DNA of 64,000 bases from contig NZ_VFML01000001.1 in the NCBI RefSeq assembly GCF_006715045.1, forward strand, positions 2,200,501-2,264,500, read 5' to 3'. Of this stretch, positions 54,060 through 63,401 are shown piece after piece. Position numbers and translations under genes: made by a program. Under the pieces are notes generated by a model that was not told the DNA's origin, searched no databases, and was given only the letters and a program-made list of their open reading frames with translations. The number at the start of each line of letters is the position of its first letter. Position 1 is the stretch's first letter. The DNA comes from Amycolatopsis cihanbeyliensis (GTDB lineage: Bacteria; Actinomycetota; Actinomycetes; Mycobacteriales; Pseudonocardiaceae).

Positions 54060-55570
54060 GCGTGGGCGCCGGGTTGCTGGTGGCCGGGACCACCTCCGAT
54101 GCGGGCAAGTCGACCGTGACCGCGGGCCTGTGCCGGTGGCTGGCCCGGCGGGGCGTGCGGGTCGCGCCGTTCAAGTCGCAGAACATGTCGAACAACTCGA
54201 TGGTGTGCGCGGACGGCGCGGAGATCGGGCGGGCGCAGTGGCTGCAGGCGGTGGCCGCGGGAGTCGAACCGGAGTCGGCGATGAACCCGGTGCTGCTGAA
54301 ACCGGGTGGCGACCGGCGCAGCCACGTGGTGCTGCGCGGCCGGCCGTGGGGCGAACTGGGCGCGGGTGAGTGGGCGAACGGCAGGCGCGCGCTGGCCGAG
54401 TCGGCCTACCAGGCCCTGGCGGAGCTGCGCGAGCGGTTCGACGTGGTGCTGTGCGAGGGCGCGGGCAGCCCGGCCGAGATCAACCTGCGGTCCGGGGACT
54501 ACGTGAACATGGGCCTCGCGCGGCAGGCAGGGCTGCCGGTGCTGCTGGTCGGTGACATCGACCGCGGCGGGATGCTGGCCGCGATGGCCGGCACGCTGGC
54601 GCTGCTGGACCGCGCCGATCAACGACTGCTCGCCGGATTCGTGGTGAACAAGTTCCGCGGCGACCCGGAGTTGCTGCGGCCCGGACTGTCCACGCTGGAG
54701 GAACTGACCGGGCGGCCGGTACTCGGGGTGCTGCCCTGGCTGCCCGATGCCTGGCTGGACTCCGAGGACTCGCTGGCGCTCGGCGGCTGGTCCGAGGACG
54801 CGGCGGGGACCCTGCGGGTGGCCGCCGCCCGGCTGCCGAGGGTGTCCAACGCCACCGACCTCGACCCGCTCGCCGCCGAGCCGGGGGTGTCGGTGACGGT
54901 GACCGCGGACCCCGACGTGATCGCCGCGGCCGACCTCGCGGTCCTGCCCGGTACCCGGTCCACCGTGACCGACCTGGCCTGGCTGCGCGAGCAGGGGATC
55001 GACCGGGCCATCCGCGCCCGGGCCGCCGAAGGCAGGCCCGTGCTCGGGATCTGCGGCGGCTACCAGATGCTCGCGGAGACCATCGACGACGAGGTCGAGT
55101 CGGGGGCGGGCGCGGTGCCCGGGCTCGGGCTGCTGCCCACCGCGGTGCGGTTCACCCGCGAGAAGGTGCTCGGCAGGCCGTCCGGACGCTGGCGGGGGCA
55201 CGAGGTGACCGGCTACGAGATCCACCACGGCCGGGTACGCCTCGCCGGGGAGGCCGAACCCTTCCTGGACGGGTACCGCAGCGGAGCGGTGTGGGCGACG
55301 ATGTGGCACGGCGCGTTCGAGCACGACGGCTTCCGGCGGGCCTGGCTGGCGGAGGTCGCCACGCAGGCCGGGGTGCGCTGGGAACCGGGCGACGCGCCGG
55401 GGTTCGCCGCGCTGCGGGAGTCCATGGTGGACCGGTTGGCGGACGCGATCGAGGACCACCTCGACGGTGCCGCGCTGCTGGAGTTGATCGAGCGCGGCGC
55501 CGGGCCGGACCTGCCGTGGGTGCGGCTGAGTACCGGGAACAACGGGGATTCGTCCGGGGTTTCCGGGTAG
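54056..55570 (+). CDS. cobQ: Cobyric acid synthase
   Basis: A 504-aa glutamine amidotransferase that amidates adenosylcobyrinic acid a,c-diamide at four side chains. An N-terminal P-loop (GTTSDAGKST, 11-20) leads an ATP-dependent synthetase domain (PFKSQNMSNNS, GAGSPAEINL). The C-terminal GATase domain has Cys333 (GICGGYQML) and His418 (WHGAFEHDGFR). The GTG start overlaps the M15 stop. No other cob genes or cobalamin riboswitch are in the window. Confidence 0.95.
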   Translation: MSVGAGLLVAGTTSDAGKSTVTAGLCRWLARRGVRVAPFKSQNMSNNSMVCADGAEIGRAQWLQAVAAGVEPESAMNPVLLKPGGDRRSHVVLRGRPWGELGAGEWANGRRALAESAYQALAELRERFDVVLCEGAGSPAEINLRSGDYVNMGLARQAGLPVLLVGDIDRGGMLAAMAGTLALLDRADQRLLAGFVVNKFRGDPELLRPGLSTLEELTGRPVLGVLPWLPDAWLDSEDSLALGGWSEDAAGTLRVAAARLPRVSNATDLDPLAAEPGVSVTVTADPDVIAAADLAVLPGTRSTVTDLAWLREQGIDRAIRARAAEGRPVLGICGGYQMLAETIDDEVESGAGAVPGLGLLPTAVRFTREKVLGRPSGRWRGHEVTGYEIHHGRVRLAGEAEPFLDGYRSGAVWATMWHGAFEHDGFRRAWLAEVATQAGVRWEPGDAPGFAALRESMVDRLADAIEDHLDGAALLELIERGAGPDLPWVRLSTGNNGDSSGVSG

Positions 55571-55603
55571 GAACATTCGAGCTGACGAGGTAAGGAAGGC
55601 ACC

Positions 55604-57010
55604 GTGCCGCACTACGACCTGGTGATCGTCGGTACCGGATCGGGGAACTCGATCCTCGACCCACGTTTCGCGGACTGGAAGGTCGCGATCGTCGAGAAGG
55701 GCGTGTTCGGCGGCACCTGCCTGAACGTCGGCTGCATCCCGACGAAGATGTTCGTGCACACCGCGGATATGGCCGCGGCGCCAGCCGCGAGCGCCCGGCT
55801 CGGGGTGGACGCCGAACTGCGGGGCGTGCGGTGGCGCGAGGTGCGGGACCGGATCTTCGGCCGGATCGACCCGATCGCCGAGGGCGGCCGGGAGTACCGC
55901 ATGCGGCACGCGGACAACGCGAACGTCACGGTGTACCAGGGCGAGGGTCGGTTCACCGGGCGCAAGGAGATGTCCGTGTCCCTCGCCGAGGGCACGGAGA
56001 CGGTGACCGCGGACCGGTTCGTGCTCGCCGCGGGCGGGCGGCCGACCCTGCCGGCCGTGCCCGGCCTCGCCGAGGTCGGCTACCACACCTCGGACACGGT
56101 GATGCGCATCGAGGAACTGCCCGCCAGCGCGATCGTCCTCGGCAGCGGGTTCGTCGCCGCGGAGCTCGCGCACGTGTTCGCCTCCTTCGGCGTCGAGGTC
56201 ACGATGATCGCTCGGTCCGGCGCGCTGTTGCGGGCCGAGGACGAGGACGTCAGCTCGCGGTTCACCGAGCTGGCCGCGAACCGGTTCGACGTGCGGCTGA
56301 ACCGCGACACCCTGGCGGCCCGGCGCACGGAAGGCGGGGTCGCACTGGACCTGAACGGGCCGACCGGGCAGGAGACCGTCGAGGGTGACCTGCTGCTGGT
56401 GGCCACCGGCCGCCGACCGAACTCCGACCTGCTCGATGTCGCCGCCACCGGGGTGTCCACCGCGGCCACCGGCCACGTGCTGGTGGACGAGTACCAGACC
56501 ACGGCGGTCGAGGGCATCTACGCCCTCGGCGATCTCTCGTCCCCGCACGAGCTCAAGCACGTCGCCAACCACGAGGCCCGCGTGGTGCAGCACAACCTGC
56601 TGCACCCGGACGAACGGGTCGCCGCGGACCATCGGTTCGTCCCGCACGCGGTGTTCAGCTCCCCGCAGATCGCCTCGGTCGGGCTGACCGAGCGGCAGGC
56701 GATCGCCCGCGGCGTCCGGTACGTGACCGCGACCCAGGACTACGCGGGTATCGCCTACGGCTGGGCGATGGAGGACACGAGCGGGTTCGCGAAGCTGCTG
56801 GCCGATCCGGTCACCGGGCAGCTGGTCGGGGCACACATCATCGGGCCGCAGGCGTCCACCCTGATCCAGCCGGTGATCCAGGCGATGAGCTTCGGCCTGG
56901 ACGCCCGCGACATGGCCCGCGGGCAGTACTGGATCCACCCCGCCATGCCCGAGCTCCTCGAGAACGCCCTGCTCAACCTCCCCCTCGACCCACCCACCGA
57001 AATGCCCTGA
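55604..57010 (+). CDS. mtr: Mycothione reductase
   Basis: A 468-aa flavoprotein disulphide reductase that regenerates mycothiol from mycothione with NADPH. FAD motif VIVGTGSGNS, redox pair Cys39/Cys44 (GGTCLNVGCIPTK), NADPH domain VLGSGFVAAELAHVF, and the interface active-site His in YWIHPAMPELLENAL. The TGSGNS variant and the HPAMPE ending are those of Mtr (Rv2855) rather than lipoamide dehydrogenase. The GTG start is preceded by GAGGTAAGGAAGG. Its presence implies a mycothiol-using actinobacterium. Confidence 0.95.
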   Translation: MPHYDLVIVGTGSGNSILDPRFADWKVAIVEKGVFGGTCLNVGCIPTKMFVHTADMAAAPAASARLGVDAELRGVRWREVRDRIFGRIDPIAEGGREYRMRHADNANVTVYQGEGRFTGRKEMSVSLAEGTETVTADRFVLAAGGRPTLPAVPGLAEVGYHTSDTVMRIEELPASAIVLGSGFVAAELAHVFASFGVEVTMIARSGALLRAEDEDVSSRFTELAANRFDVRLNRDTLAARRTEGGVALDLNGPTGQETVEGDLLLVATGRRPNSDLLDVAATGVSTAATGHVLVDEYQTTAVEGIYALGDLSSPHELKHVANHEARVVQHNLLHPDERVAADHRFVPHAVFSSPQIASVGLTERQAIARGVRYVTATQDYAGIAYGWAMEDTSGFAKLLADPVTGQLVGAHIIGPQASTLIQPVIQAMSFGLDARDMARGQYWIHPAMPELLENALLNLPLDPPTEMP

Positions 57011-57086
57011 ACGGCACTATCGGGACGTACAACGACGCGAACGGCACTTTTGAGACGTCCAACGTCTCGTACGCCACGTTCAGGGC
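57004..57086. repeat. Repeat/palindrome at convergent gene ends (locus C)
   Basis: Two direct units of about 30 bp start with GAACGGCACT at 57009 and 57039. The outer arms GCCCTGAACG (57004-57013) and CGTTCAGGGC (57077-57086) are inverted, and GAGACGT-CCA-ACGTCTC (57052-57068) forms an inner hairpin. The mtr stop codon lies inside the left arm. It occupies the whole gap to the convergent MFS gene and shares the GAACGGCA core with loci A and B. Confidence 0.75.
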
Positions 57087-57087
57087 T

Positions 57088-58359
57088 TTACACGTAGCGG
57101 GGGCGGCCGGCCAGCCAGCCGGCGACCAGCTGAACGGACAGGGTGCCGAGCAGCATGGCGAACGGGGCCGTCCAGCCACCGGTGACGTCGTGCAGGAGGC
57201 CGAAGGCGAACGGCCCGGCCGCGCCGAGCAGGTAGCCGAAGCCCTGCGCCATCCCGGAAAGCTGGGCGGTCTCGGCACCGGTGCGAGCACGCAACGCGAT
57301 CGTGGTCAGCGCGAGCGAGAACACGCTCATCCCGATCCCGAGCAGCACCGTCCACAGCAGTGGCGCCGCCCCCGGCGCCACCAGCAGCCCGATCAACCCG
57401 GCCAGGCCGAACACGCCGAGGCCCACGATCCAACCGCTCTGGCTGGCCTGCCGCGCGGCCAGCGGCGGGATGGTCACGCTGATCGGCACCGCGATCAGCG
57501 ACACCAGGCCGAGCAGCAGCCCGGCCTCGCCGTGGCTGACGCCGGAGTCCATCAGCACCTCGGGCAGCCAGCCGAGTACCACGTAGGCGAGGCAGGACTG
57601 CAGGCCGAAGAACAAGGTCACGGTCCAGGCGAGCGGGCTGCGCAGCAGCGACCTGCGCGGCTCTCCGTCCCCGCCGAGCCTGCCGGTCCCGCCCACCCGG
57701 CCACCGCGGACGGCCAACGCCCACACGCCGAGCGCGACCAGGGCCAGCACCGCCCAGCTTCCCAGCGCCTGCCGCCACCCGCCGAGCAGCCCCTCCAGCG
57801 GCGGGGTGGCCGCCGACCCGAGCGCACCACCCGCCTGTAGTGCGGCGGTGTAGATACCGGTCATCAGGCCGATCCGGGCCGGGAAGGAGTCCTTGACCAC
57901 CACCGGGAGCAGCACGTTGGCCAGCGCGATCCCCGCGGTGGCCACCAGGGTGCCGCCGAGCACCACGAGCTGCCCGTCGATCACCCGCAACACCAGGCCG
58001 ACGGCGAGCACGCCGAGGGCGAGCCCGATCGACCGCGCCATCCCGACCCGGCGAGCCAGCCACGGCGCCGCCAGCCCGGCCCCGGCGAAACAGAGCCCGG
58101 GCAGGGTGGTCAGCACCCCCGCCCAGGTGGCCGAGGCACCCAGTGCCGCGCGACTCTCGCCGAGCAACTGCCCGACGCTGGTGATCGTGGGCCGCAGGTT
58201 GAGCGCGACCAGCACGACCGCGACCGCGAGCAACGCCCCGCCGCCCACCGTGACGGCACGGTGGGCCGGCATCGGCTCGATGGCACCGTCCAGCTCGGCC
58301 GCGAGCCCGGAGGTGGCATGGTCGCTCGTAACGCCGGAGATGCGAGACTCAACCGCCAT
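57088..58359 (-). CDS. CynX/NimT-like MFS transporter
   Basis: A 423-aa permease with 12 predicted transmembrane helices. The segment ALNLRPTITSVGQLLGESRA in helix 1-2 is the signature of CynX/NimT-type major facilitators, along with GIALANVLLPVVVKDSFPAR. Family members transport cyanate, nitroimidazoles or small anions; the substrate here is unknown. A CATAGT -10 hexamer (minus strand, 58372-58367) lies 7 nt before the ATG, so it appears leaderless. It is divergent from a GntR regulator that probably controls it. Confidence 0.88.
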   Translation of the reverse strand: MAVESRISGVTSDHATSGLAAELDGAIEPMPAHRAVTVGGGALLAVAVVLVALNLRPTITSVGQLLGESRAALGASATWAGVLTTLPGLCFAGAGLAAPWLARRVGMARSIGLALGVLAVGLVLRVIDGQLVVLGGTLVATAGIALANVLLPVVVKDSFPARIGLMTGIYTAALQAGGALGSAATPPLEGLLGGWRQALGSWAVLALVALGVWALAVRGGRVGGTGRLGGDGEPRRSLLRSPLAWTVTLFFGLQSCLAYVVLGWLPEVLMDSGVSHGEAGLLLGLVSLIAVPISVTIPPLAARQASQSGWIVGLGVFGLAGLIGLLVAPGAAPLLWTVLLGIGMSVFSLALTTIALRARTGAETAQLSGMAQGFGYLLGAAGPFAFGLLHDVTGGWTAPFAMLLGTLSVQLVAGWLAGRPRYV

Positions 58360-58380
58360 ACCAGCTACTATGGCAGACGT

Positions 58381-58404
58381 AGGATGATTGGATGAAGGGA
58401 TGAT
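58381..58404. promoter_or_regulatory. Candidate GntR operator
   Basis: The 66-bp divergent region carries repeated GATGA elements (GGATGATTGGATGA, then GGGATGATC). Such repeats occur in front of FadR-type regulator/MFS pairs. Binding by the adjacent GntR protein is inferred. Confidence 0.4.
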
Positions 58405-58425
58405 CTCGGTGGGGAGGGTGACACT

Positions 58426-59106
58426 GTGCCATTGGCCACGACGCGGCGCTCCGGCCTTGTCGACCAGGTGATCGGCCAGCTACGCGCGGCAGTCGCGAAC
58501 GGCGAGTGGCCGGTGGGGCAGCGGATCCCGCCGGAGGCGGAGCTGGTGACCACCCTCGGTGTCGGGCGCAACACGGTCCGCGAGGCGGTTCGGGCACTCT
58601 CGCACAGCGGGCTGCTCGAGGTCCGCCAGGGCGACGGCACCTACGTCCGCGCCACCAGCGAGGTCTCCGGCGCGGTACGCAGGCTGTGCGGCTCCGAGCT
58701 GCGCGAGGTGCTGCAGGTCCGCAGGACACTCGAGGTGGAGGGAGCCCGGCTGGCCGCGTCCGCGCGCACCGGGGAGGAGCTGCGCACTCTCACCGATCTG
58801 CTGGACCGGCGGGACCAGGCACAGCGGGCGCGCAGGGTGGAGGACTTCGTGCGCGCCGACGCCGAGTTCCATCTCGCCGTGGTGCGGGCGGGACACAACA
58901 CCCTGCTGACCGAGCTCTACCGCGGGCTCACCGAGGTGGTCACCGCCAGCGTCGCCACCACCGCGCAGACCGACCAGCAGCGCGCGGACATCCAGCACCG
59001 CGGCCTACTGGAGGCGATCGCCGAGGGCGATCCGGAGCGGGCGGCCACCGAGGCGGGCGGCTTCCTGGACGAGCTGCTGGCGCAGCAGGACCTCACGGAA
59101 GGGTGA
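58426..59106 (+). CDS. FadR-subfamily GntR regulator
   Basis: A 226-aa regulator. Winged HTH at about 10-75 ([48 protein letters not shown]) with an FCD ligand domain from about 92 to the end ([50 protein letters not shown]). GGGGAGGG precedes the GTG. It is divergent from the MFS gene. Its 3' end overlaps the convergent map gene by 14 bp. Confidence 0.9.
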   Translation: MPLATTRRSGLVDQVIGQLRAAVANGEWPVGQRIPPEAELVTTLGVGRNTVREAVRALSHSGLLEVRQGDGTYVRATSEVSGAVRRLCGSELREVLQVRRTLEVEGARLAASARTGEELRTLTDLLDRRDQAQRARRVEDFVRADAEFHLAVVRAGHNTLLTELYRGLTEVVTASVATTAQTDQQRADIQHRGLLEAIAEGDPERAATEAGGFLDELLAQQDLTEG

Positions 59107-59950
59107 GGATCTCCGCCCCGGTCGCGGTGACCAGCAGGGTGTGCTCGAACTGGGCGGTCCACTTCTTGTCCTTGGTGGTGACCGTCCAGTCGTCGTCCCA
59201 GACGTCGTAGTCGATGGTGCCGAGGGTGATCATCGGCTCGATGGTGAAGGTCATGCCCTGCTCGATCACCGTGGTGACCGACGGCTCCTCGTAATGCAGC
59301 ACGGTCGGCGCGGTGTGGAAGGCGGGACCGACACCGTGCCCGGTGAAGTCACGCACCACGCCGTAGTCGAAGCGCTTGGCGTAGGACTCGATCACCCGGC
59401 CGATCACGTTCAGCCTGCGGCCAGGCCGGACGGCCTTGATCGCGCGCGCGGTGGCCTCCCGGGTGCGCTCGACGAGCAGCCGCGCCTCCTCGGAGACCTC
59501 CCCCGCCAGGAAGGTGGCGTTGGTGTCGCCGTGCACACCGCCGATGTAGGCGGTGACGTCGATATTGCAGATGTCGCCGTCCTCGATCACCGTCGAGTCC
59601 GGGATCCCGTGGCAGATCACCTCGTTCATCGAGGTGCAGCAGGACTTCGGGAAGTGGCGGTAGCCCAGCGTCGAGGGGTAGGCGCCGTGGTCCAGCAGGA
59701 ACTCGTGCACCACCCGGTCGACGTCGTCGGTGGTGTTGCCCGGTTTGACGGCCTTGCCGCCCTCCTCGAGCGCCTGTGCCGCGATCCGGCCCGCCACCCG
59801 CATCGCCTCGATCACCTCGGGGGTACGCACCCCGTTGCCGGTGTCCCGCTTGGGCGCGGGCCGGTCCACGTACTCGGGGCGGGCGATACTGGCTGGCACG
59901 GGACGGCGCGGCGACTGCACGCCGGGCCGCAACGGGGAACGCACGGGCAT
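59093..59950 (-). CDS. map: Methionine aminopeptidase, type I with N-terminal extension
   Basis: A 285-aa enzyme that removes initiator Met from nascent proteins. Metal ligands are Asp131, Asp142, His205, Glu238 and Glu269, with substrate His114 (CHGIPDS). The Pro-rich N-terminal extension ([20 protein letters not shown]) is that of actinobacterial MapB (Rv2861c, same length), proposed to dock at the ribosome exit. It is followed by the GntR 3' end on the other strand and preceded by the GNAT gene after 17 bp. Confidence 0.95.
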   Translation of the reverse strand: MPVRSPLRPGVQSPRRPVPASIARPEYVDRPAPKRDTGNGVRTPEVIEAMRVAGRIAAQALEEGGKAVKPGNTTDDVDRVVHEFLLDHGAYPSTLGYRHFPKSCCTSMNEVICHGIPDSTVIEDGDICNIDVTAYIGGVHGDTNATFLAGEVSEEARLLVERTREATARAIKAVRPGRRLNVIGRVIESYAKRFDYGVVRDFTGHGVGPAFHTAPTVLHYEEPSVTTVIEQGMTFTIEPMITLGTIDYDVWDDDWTVTTKDKKWTAQFEHTLLVTATGAEILTLP

Positions 59951-59967
59951 GCTCCCCAGCTTACGAG

Positions 59968-60822
59968 CTAAAAGAGCACCGTCGCGTACCGGCCTACCTG
60001 GTTGAACCCGATCTTGCGGTAGGCGGCCAGCGCCGGGCCGTTGTAGGAGTTGACGTACAGGCTCGCGGTACGCCCCATGCCCCGGACCAACCGGCTCACC
60101 ACCGCGGCGGTACCGAGGGTGCCGAGGCCGTGCCCGCGCCGGTCCGGATGTACCCACACCCCCTGGATCTGGCCCACGGTGGCGGACAGCGCGCCGATCT
60201 CGGCCTTGAACACGACCTCCCCGCTCTCGAACCGGGCGAAGGCGCGCCCGCCCGCGATCAGCTCGGCGACCCGAGCCCGGTAGCTCGCGCCTCCGTCACC
60301 CGCCCGCGGGTCCACCCCGACCTCCTCGATGAACATGGCGATGGCGGCGGGGAGGTACCGGTCCAGCTCGTCCGCGCGGACCGGCCGCACCAGCGGGTCA
60401 CCCTGGCGCGAGGGCGAGCCGTCCAGCGCGAGCAGTGGCTGGTCCTGTCGCACCTCGCGGGCCGGCCCCCACTCGTCGGCGAGCTCCTCCCACAGCCCGA
60501 GCACCTGGTCGGCCGGGCCGACCAGTGAGGAGCAGGTCCGCTGCCGGCGCAGGGCCCGGTCGGCGAAGGAACGCAAGGCGGGCGTGTTACCGCGTAACGG
60601 GATCAAGTTCGGTCCGGAGAAGCAGAGGCTCTGGATGCGGCCGGACCTGCTGGGACGGCTGTCGGCTGCCCACACCTCACCGCCGAGGCGCCAGGGGTCG
60701 AGCCCGGCCGCCTCGACACGCGCGGACACCATGCAGCTGCCGACGGGATCAACGGCAAGCGCGGCACGGACCGCCGGATAGTCCCGATCATCGAGCAGCC
60801 GCGCACCTGCAAGCCGCAACAC
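59968..60822 (-). CDS. GNAT-family acetyltransferase (Rv2867c-like)
   Basis: A 284-aa protein with two GNAT-like halves. The C-terminal one (about 145-284) is complete: [20 protein letters not shown], the acetyl-CoA loop [17 protein letters not shown], and [20 protein letters not shown]. The N-terminal half (about 1-115) is divergent. It corresponds to Rv2867c by position next to gcpE and map. GTG start at 60822. The substrate is unknown. Confidence 0.85.
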   Translation of the reverse strand: MLRLAGARLLDDRDYPAVRAALAVDPVGSCMVSARVEAAGLDPWRLGGEVWAADSRPSRSGRIQSLCFSGPNLIPLRGNTPALRSFADRALRRQRTCSSLVGPADQVLGLWEELADEWGPAREVRQDQPLLALDGSPSRQGDPLVRPVRADELDRYLPAAIAMFIEEVGVDPRAGDGGASYRARVAELIAGGRAFARFESGEVVFKAEIGALSATVGQIQGVWVHPDRRGHGLGTLGTAAVVSRLVRGMGRTASLYVNSYNGPALAAYRKIGFNQVGRYATVLF

Positions 60823-60891
60823 AGGGTCCAGCGTGCCAGATAAGTCGCGTAACGGAAAACACAGTCCCTGGACACGCTGGGTTCTCCGGTG

Positions 60892-61275
60892 TCAGGCGCC
60901 CCGGTACGTGTCGAACGTCCAGATGTTGCCCTCCGGATCGGCGACGGCGGCGAGGCGGGAGCCGTGCCCGCTGTCGCCGGGCGGCTGCGGCACCTGCGCG
61001 CCCGCCGCCACGGCCCGCTCGTGCACCGCGTCCGGGTCACCGGTGACCACGCACAGGTACTGCTCGCCCGGGGCGGGACCGTTCTCGCATTCGGCGGCCG
61101 AGCTGTACATCACACCGCCGCCCTCCGGCCACCTCAGCTCGCCGTGCACGATCGACACGCCGTCGTCGCCACGGACGGTCAGGGTCTCGGTGAAGCCGAA
61201 CACCTCGGTGAGGAAGCGCCGCGCGGCTTCGGCGTCGGTGAAACGAAGGCAGGGCCAGATTCCCGGATTGTTCAT
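60892..61275 (-). CDS. VOC-superfamily (glyoxalase/bleomycin resistance-like) protein
   Basis: A 127-aa protein with two beta-alpha-beta modules: LRFTDAEAARRFLTEVFGFT, SIVHGELRWPEGGGVMYSS and AAVADPEGNIWTFDTYRG. Its ATG overlaps the AraC stop (ATGA), so the two are coupled. The substrate is unknown. This insertion with the AraC gene separates GNAT from ispG. Confidence 0.87.
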   Translation of the reverse strand: MNNPGIWPCLRFTDAEAARRFLTEVFGFTETLTVRGDDGVSIVHGELRWPEGGGVMYSSAAECENGPAPGEQYLCVVTGDPDAVHERAVAAGAQVPQPPGDSGHGSRLAAVADPEGNIWTFDTYRGA

Positions 61276-62126
61276 ACCGTCGAGTCTGCGGCGGCGGTAC
61301 CCGCGGTTTCTTGGTCGAATGAGAGCTCCGGCAGCTCCTCGGCGATCCAGGCGCCCGGGGAACACCCTGCCAGCGCGCGCCACTCGTTGGTCAGGTGCGC
61401 CTGGTCGTAGAAGCCGGAGGTGACCGCCAGCTCGGCGAGGTCGAGCCTGCCGTGCCGGCGCAGCAGCTCACCGGCCCGCTCGAAACGCAGCACCCTGGCC
61501 GCCTGCTTCGGGGGCAGGCCGAGTTCGCGGCGGAACCGCTCCCCGAAGTGCCTGCGACTCCAGCCGACCTCGGCGGCCAGCGCGTCGACCCTGAGCAGGC
61601 CGCGCGCGGCGCACAGCCGCCGCCATGCCCAGTCGATCTCGGGTGCCGGTGCGGCGACACCGGCCGACTCGGCGCGCAGCACCTCGTCCAGGATGGCGAA
61701 CCGCCGCCGCCAGCCGGGGGCGTCGGCCAGGCGTTCCGGCAGCGTGGCGAGCCGGCCGGGACCGAGGTCCGCCAGGTCCACCACGTACCCGCTCAGCTCC
61801 GCCGCGGGCAGCCCGAGCAGCGCGCGGGTACCCAGCGGGTTCAGCTCGAGCTGGATGCCGCACTGGTCGCGATCCTGCGCGATCAGCACCGGTGCCGTGT
61901 GCAGCCCGCCCGCCAGTGCCCGCGCACTGGTAGGCGCCTGGTCCGGACGTGGCATGGCGATCATCCGGACCGGCCCGGCCAGGCTGATGTTCAGGGTGAC
62001 GTGCCGGGAGGGCAGGCCACGGTGCACCGGCAGCCGGACGTCCTGCTGCCGATAGCCGATGTACCGGGTGACCAGCCACCGCAGCGACGGGTGCGGCGGA
62101 CGCACGGCGAACTCGGATCCGGCCAT
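61272..62126 (-). CDS. AraC-family transcriptional regulator
   Basis: A 284-aa regulator. The N-terminal ligand domain is of the DUF6597-like type (PHPSLRWLVTRYIGYRQ, GLPSRHVTLNISLAGP). The C-terminal double HTH lies at about 175-260 (LRVDALAAEVGWSRRHFGER, LGLPPKQAARVLRFERAGEL, ELAVTSGFYDQAHLTNEWRA). It lies 4 bp behind ispG on the same strand and is translationally coupled to the VOC gene. It probably regulates that gene. Confidence 0.9.
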   Translation of the reverse strand: MAGSEFAVRPPHPSLRWLVTRYIGYRQQDVRLPVHRGLPSRHVTLNISLAGPVRMIAMPRPDQAPTSARALAGGLHTAPVLIAQDRDQCGIQLELNPLGTRALLGLPAAELSGYVVDLADLGPGRLATLPERLADAPGWRRRFAILDEVLRAESAGVAAPAPEIDWAWRRLCAARGLLRVDALAAEVGWSRRHFGERFRRELGLPPKQAARVLRFERAGELLRRHGRLDLAELAVTSGFYDQAHLTNEWRALAGCSPGAWIAEELPELSFDQETAGTAAADSTV

Positions 62127-62130
62127 ACGA

Positions 62131-63279
62131 TCAGGAAACCACGACCTCCGGGGAGCCGCCCGCGCCCTCGCCGGTCTCCTCGGCGATACGCAGCGCCTCC
62201 TCGATCAGCGTCTCCACGATCTGATGTTCGGGCACCGTCTTGATCACCTCGCCCTTGACGAAGATCTGGCCCTTGCCGTTGCCCGAGGCCACCCCGAGGT
62301 CGGCCTCGCGCGCCTCACCCGGCCCGTTCACCACGCAGCCCATCACGGCGACCCGCAGCGGAACCTCCATCCCCTCCAGGCCCGCGGTGACCTCGTCGGC
62401 CAGCTTGTAGACGTCGACCTGCGCGCGCCCGCAGGACGGGCAGGACACGATCTCCAGTTTGCGTGGGCGCAGGTTCAGCGACTGCAGGATCTGCGCGCCG
62501 ACCTTGACCTCCTCCACCGGGGGCGCGGACAGCGACACCCGGATGGTGTCCCCGATTCCCTGGCTCAGCAGCGCACCGAAGGCGACCGCGGACTTGATCG
62601 TGCCCTGGAAGGCGGGGCCGGCCTCGGTCACGCCGAGGTGCAGGGGGTAGTCGCACTGCTCGGCAAGGATCTCGTAGGCCCGCACCATGACCACCGGGTC
62701 GTTGTGCTTGACCGAGATCTTCAGGTCGTGGAAGTCGTGTTCGGCGAACAGGCTCGCCTCCCACAGCGCCGACTCGGCCAACGCCTCCGGGGTGGCCTTG
62801 CCGTGCTTCTCCATCAGCCGCTTGTCGAGTGAACCGGCGTTCACCCCGATCCGGATCGGGGTGCCGTGGTCCTTGGCGGCCTGCGCGATCTCGGCGACCT
62901 GGTCGTCGAACTTGCGGATGTTGCCGGGGTTCACCCGCACGGCGGCGCACCCGGCCTCGATGGCAGCGAACACGTACTTGGGCTGGAAGTGGATGTCGGC
63001 GACCACCGGGATCTGCGACTTCCTGGCGATCGCCGGCAGCGCCTCCGCGTCGTCGGCGCTGGGACAGGCCACCCGGACGATGTCACAGCCCGCGGCGGTC
63101 AGCTCGGCGATCTGCTGCAGGGTGGCGTTGACGTCGGCGGTCTCGGTGGTGGTCATCGACTGCACCGAGACCGGGTGGTCGCTGCCGACCCCGACGGGGC
63201 CGACCATCAGCTGGCGTGTCTTGCGGCGCTCGGCGAGCACCGGAGGGGGCATGGCTGGCAAGCCGAGTGCGACGGTCAT
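62131..63279 (-). CDS. ispG: 4-hydroxy-3-methylbut-2-enyl-diphosphate synthase
   Basis: A 382-aa 4Fe-4S enzyme of the MEP isoprenoid pathway (GcpE), converting MEcPP to HMBPP. TIM barrel at about 20-260 ([37 protein letters not shown]), cluster ligands Cys280, Cys283 ([12 protein letters not shown]) and Cys315 ([11 protein letters not shown]), and Glu322. The bacterial short form lacks the plant insert. The order rip-ispG-GNAT-map follows M. tuberculosis Rv2869c-Rv2861c. Confidence 0.96.
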   Translation of the reverse strand: MTVALGLPAMPPPVLAERRKTRQLMVGPVGVGSDHPVSVQSMTTTETADVNATLQQIAELTAAGCDIVRVACPSADDAEALPAIARKSQIPVVADIHFQPKYVFAAIEAGCAAVRVNPGNIRKFDDQVAEIAQAAKDHGTPIRIGVNAGSLDKRLMEKHGKATPEALAESALWEASLFAEHDFHDLKISVKHNDPVVMVRAYEILAEQCDYPLHLGVTEAGPAFQGTIKSAVAFGALLSQGIGDTIRVSLSAPPVEEVKVGAQILQSLNLRPRKLEIVSCPSCGRAQVDVYKLADEVTAGLEGMEVPLRVAVMGCVVNGPGEAREADLGVASGNGKGQIFVKGEVIKTVPEHQIVETLIEEALRIAEETGEGAGGSPEVVVS

Positions 63280-63401
63280 CGAGTCCTCTGCAACCGATAT
63301 GCGAATGCGTCAACCCAAACGATACCGTCGTCACGCCTGGTGAGTGCGCGCGACGGCTCCCGGCCCCTCGCCGGACCCCCTGGCACTGACCTGCGAAAAC
63401 G

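Noticed and set aside
53071..54060. Cobalamin riboswitch for cobQ
   Set aside because: cobQ starts inside the preceding coding gene, and I see no B12-box-like sequence upstream of the M15 gene.
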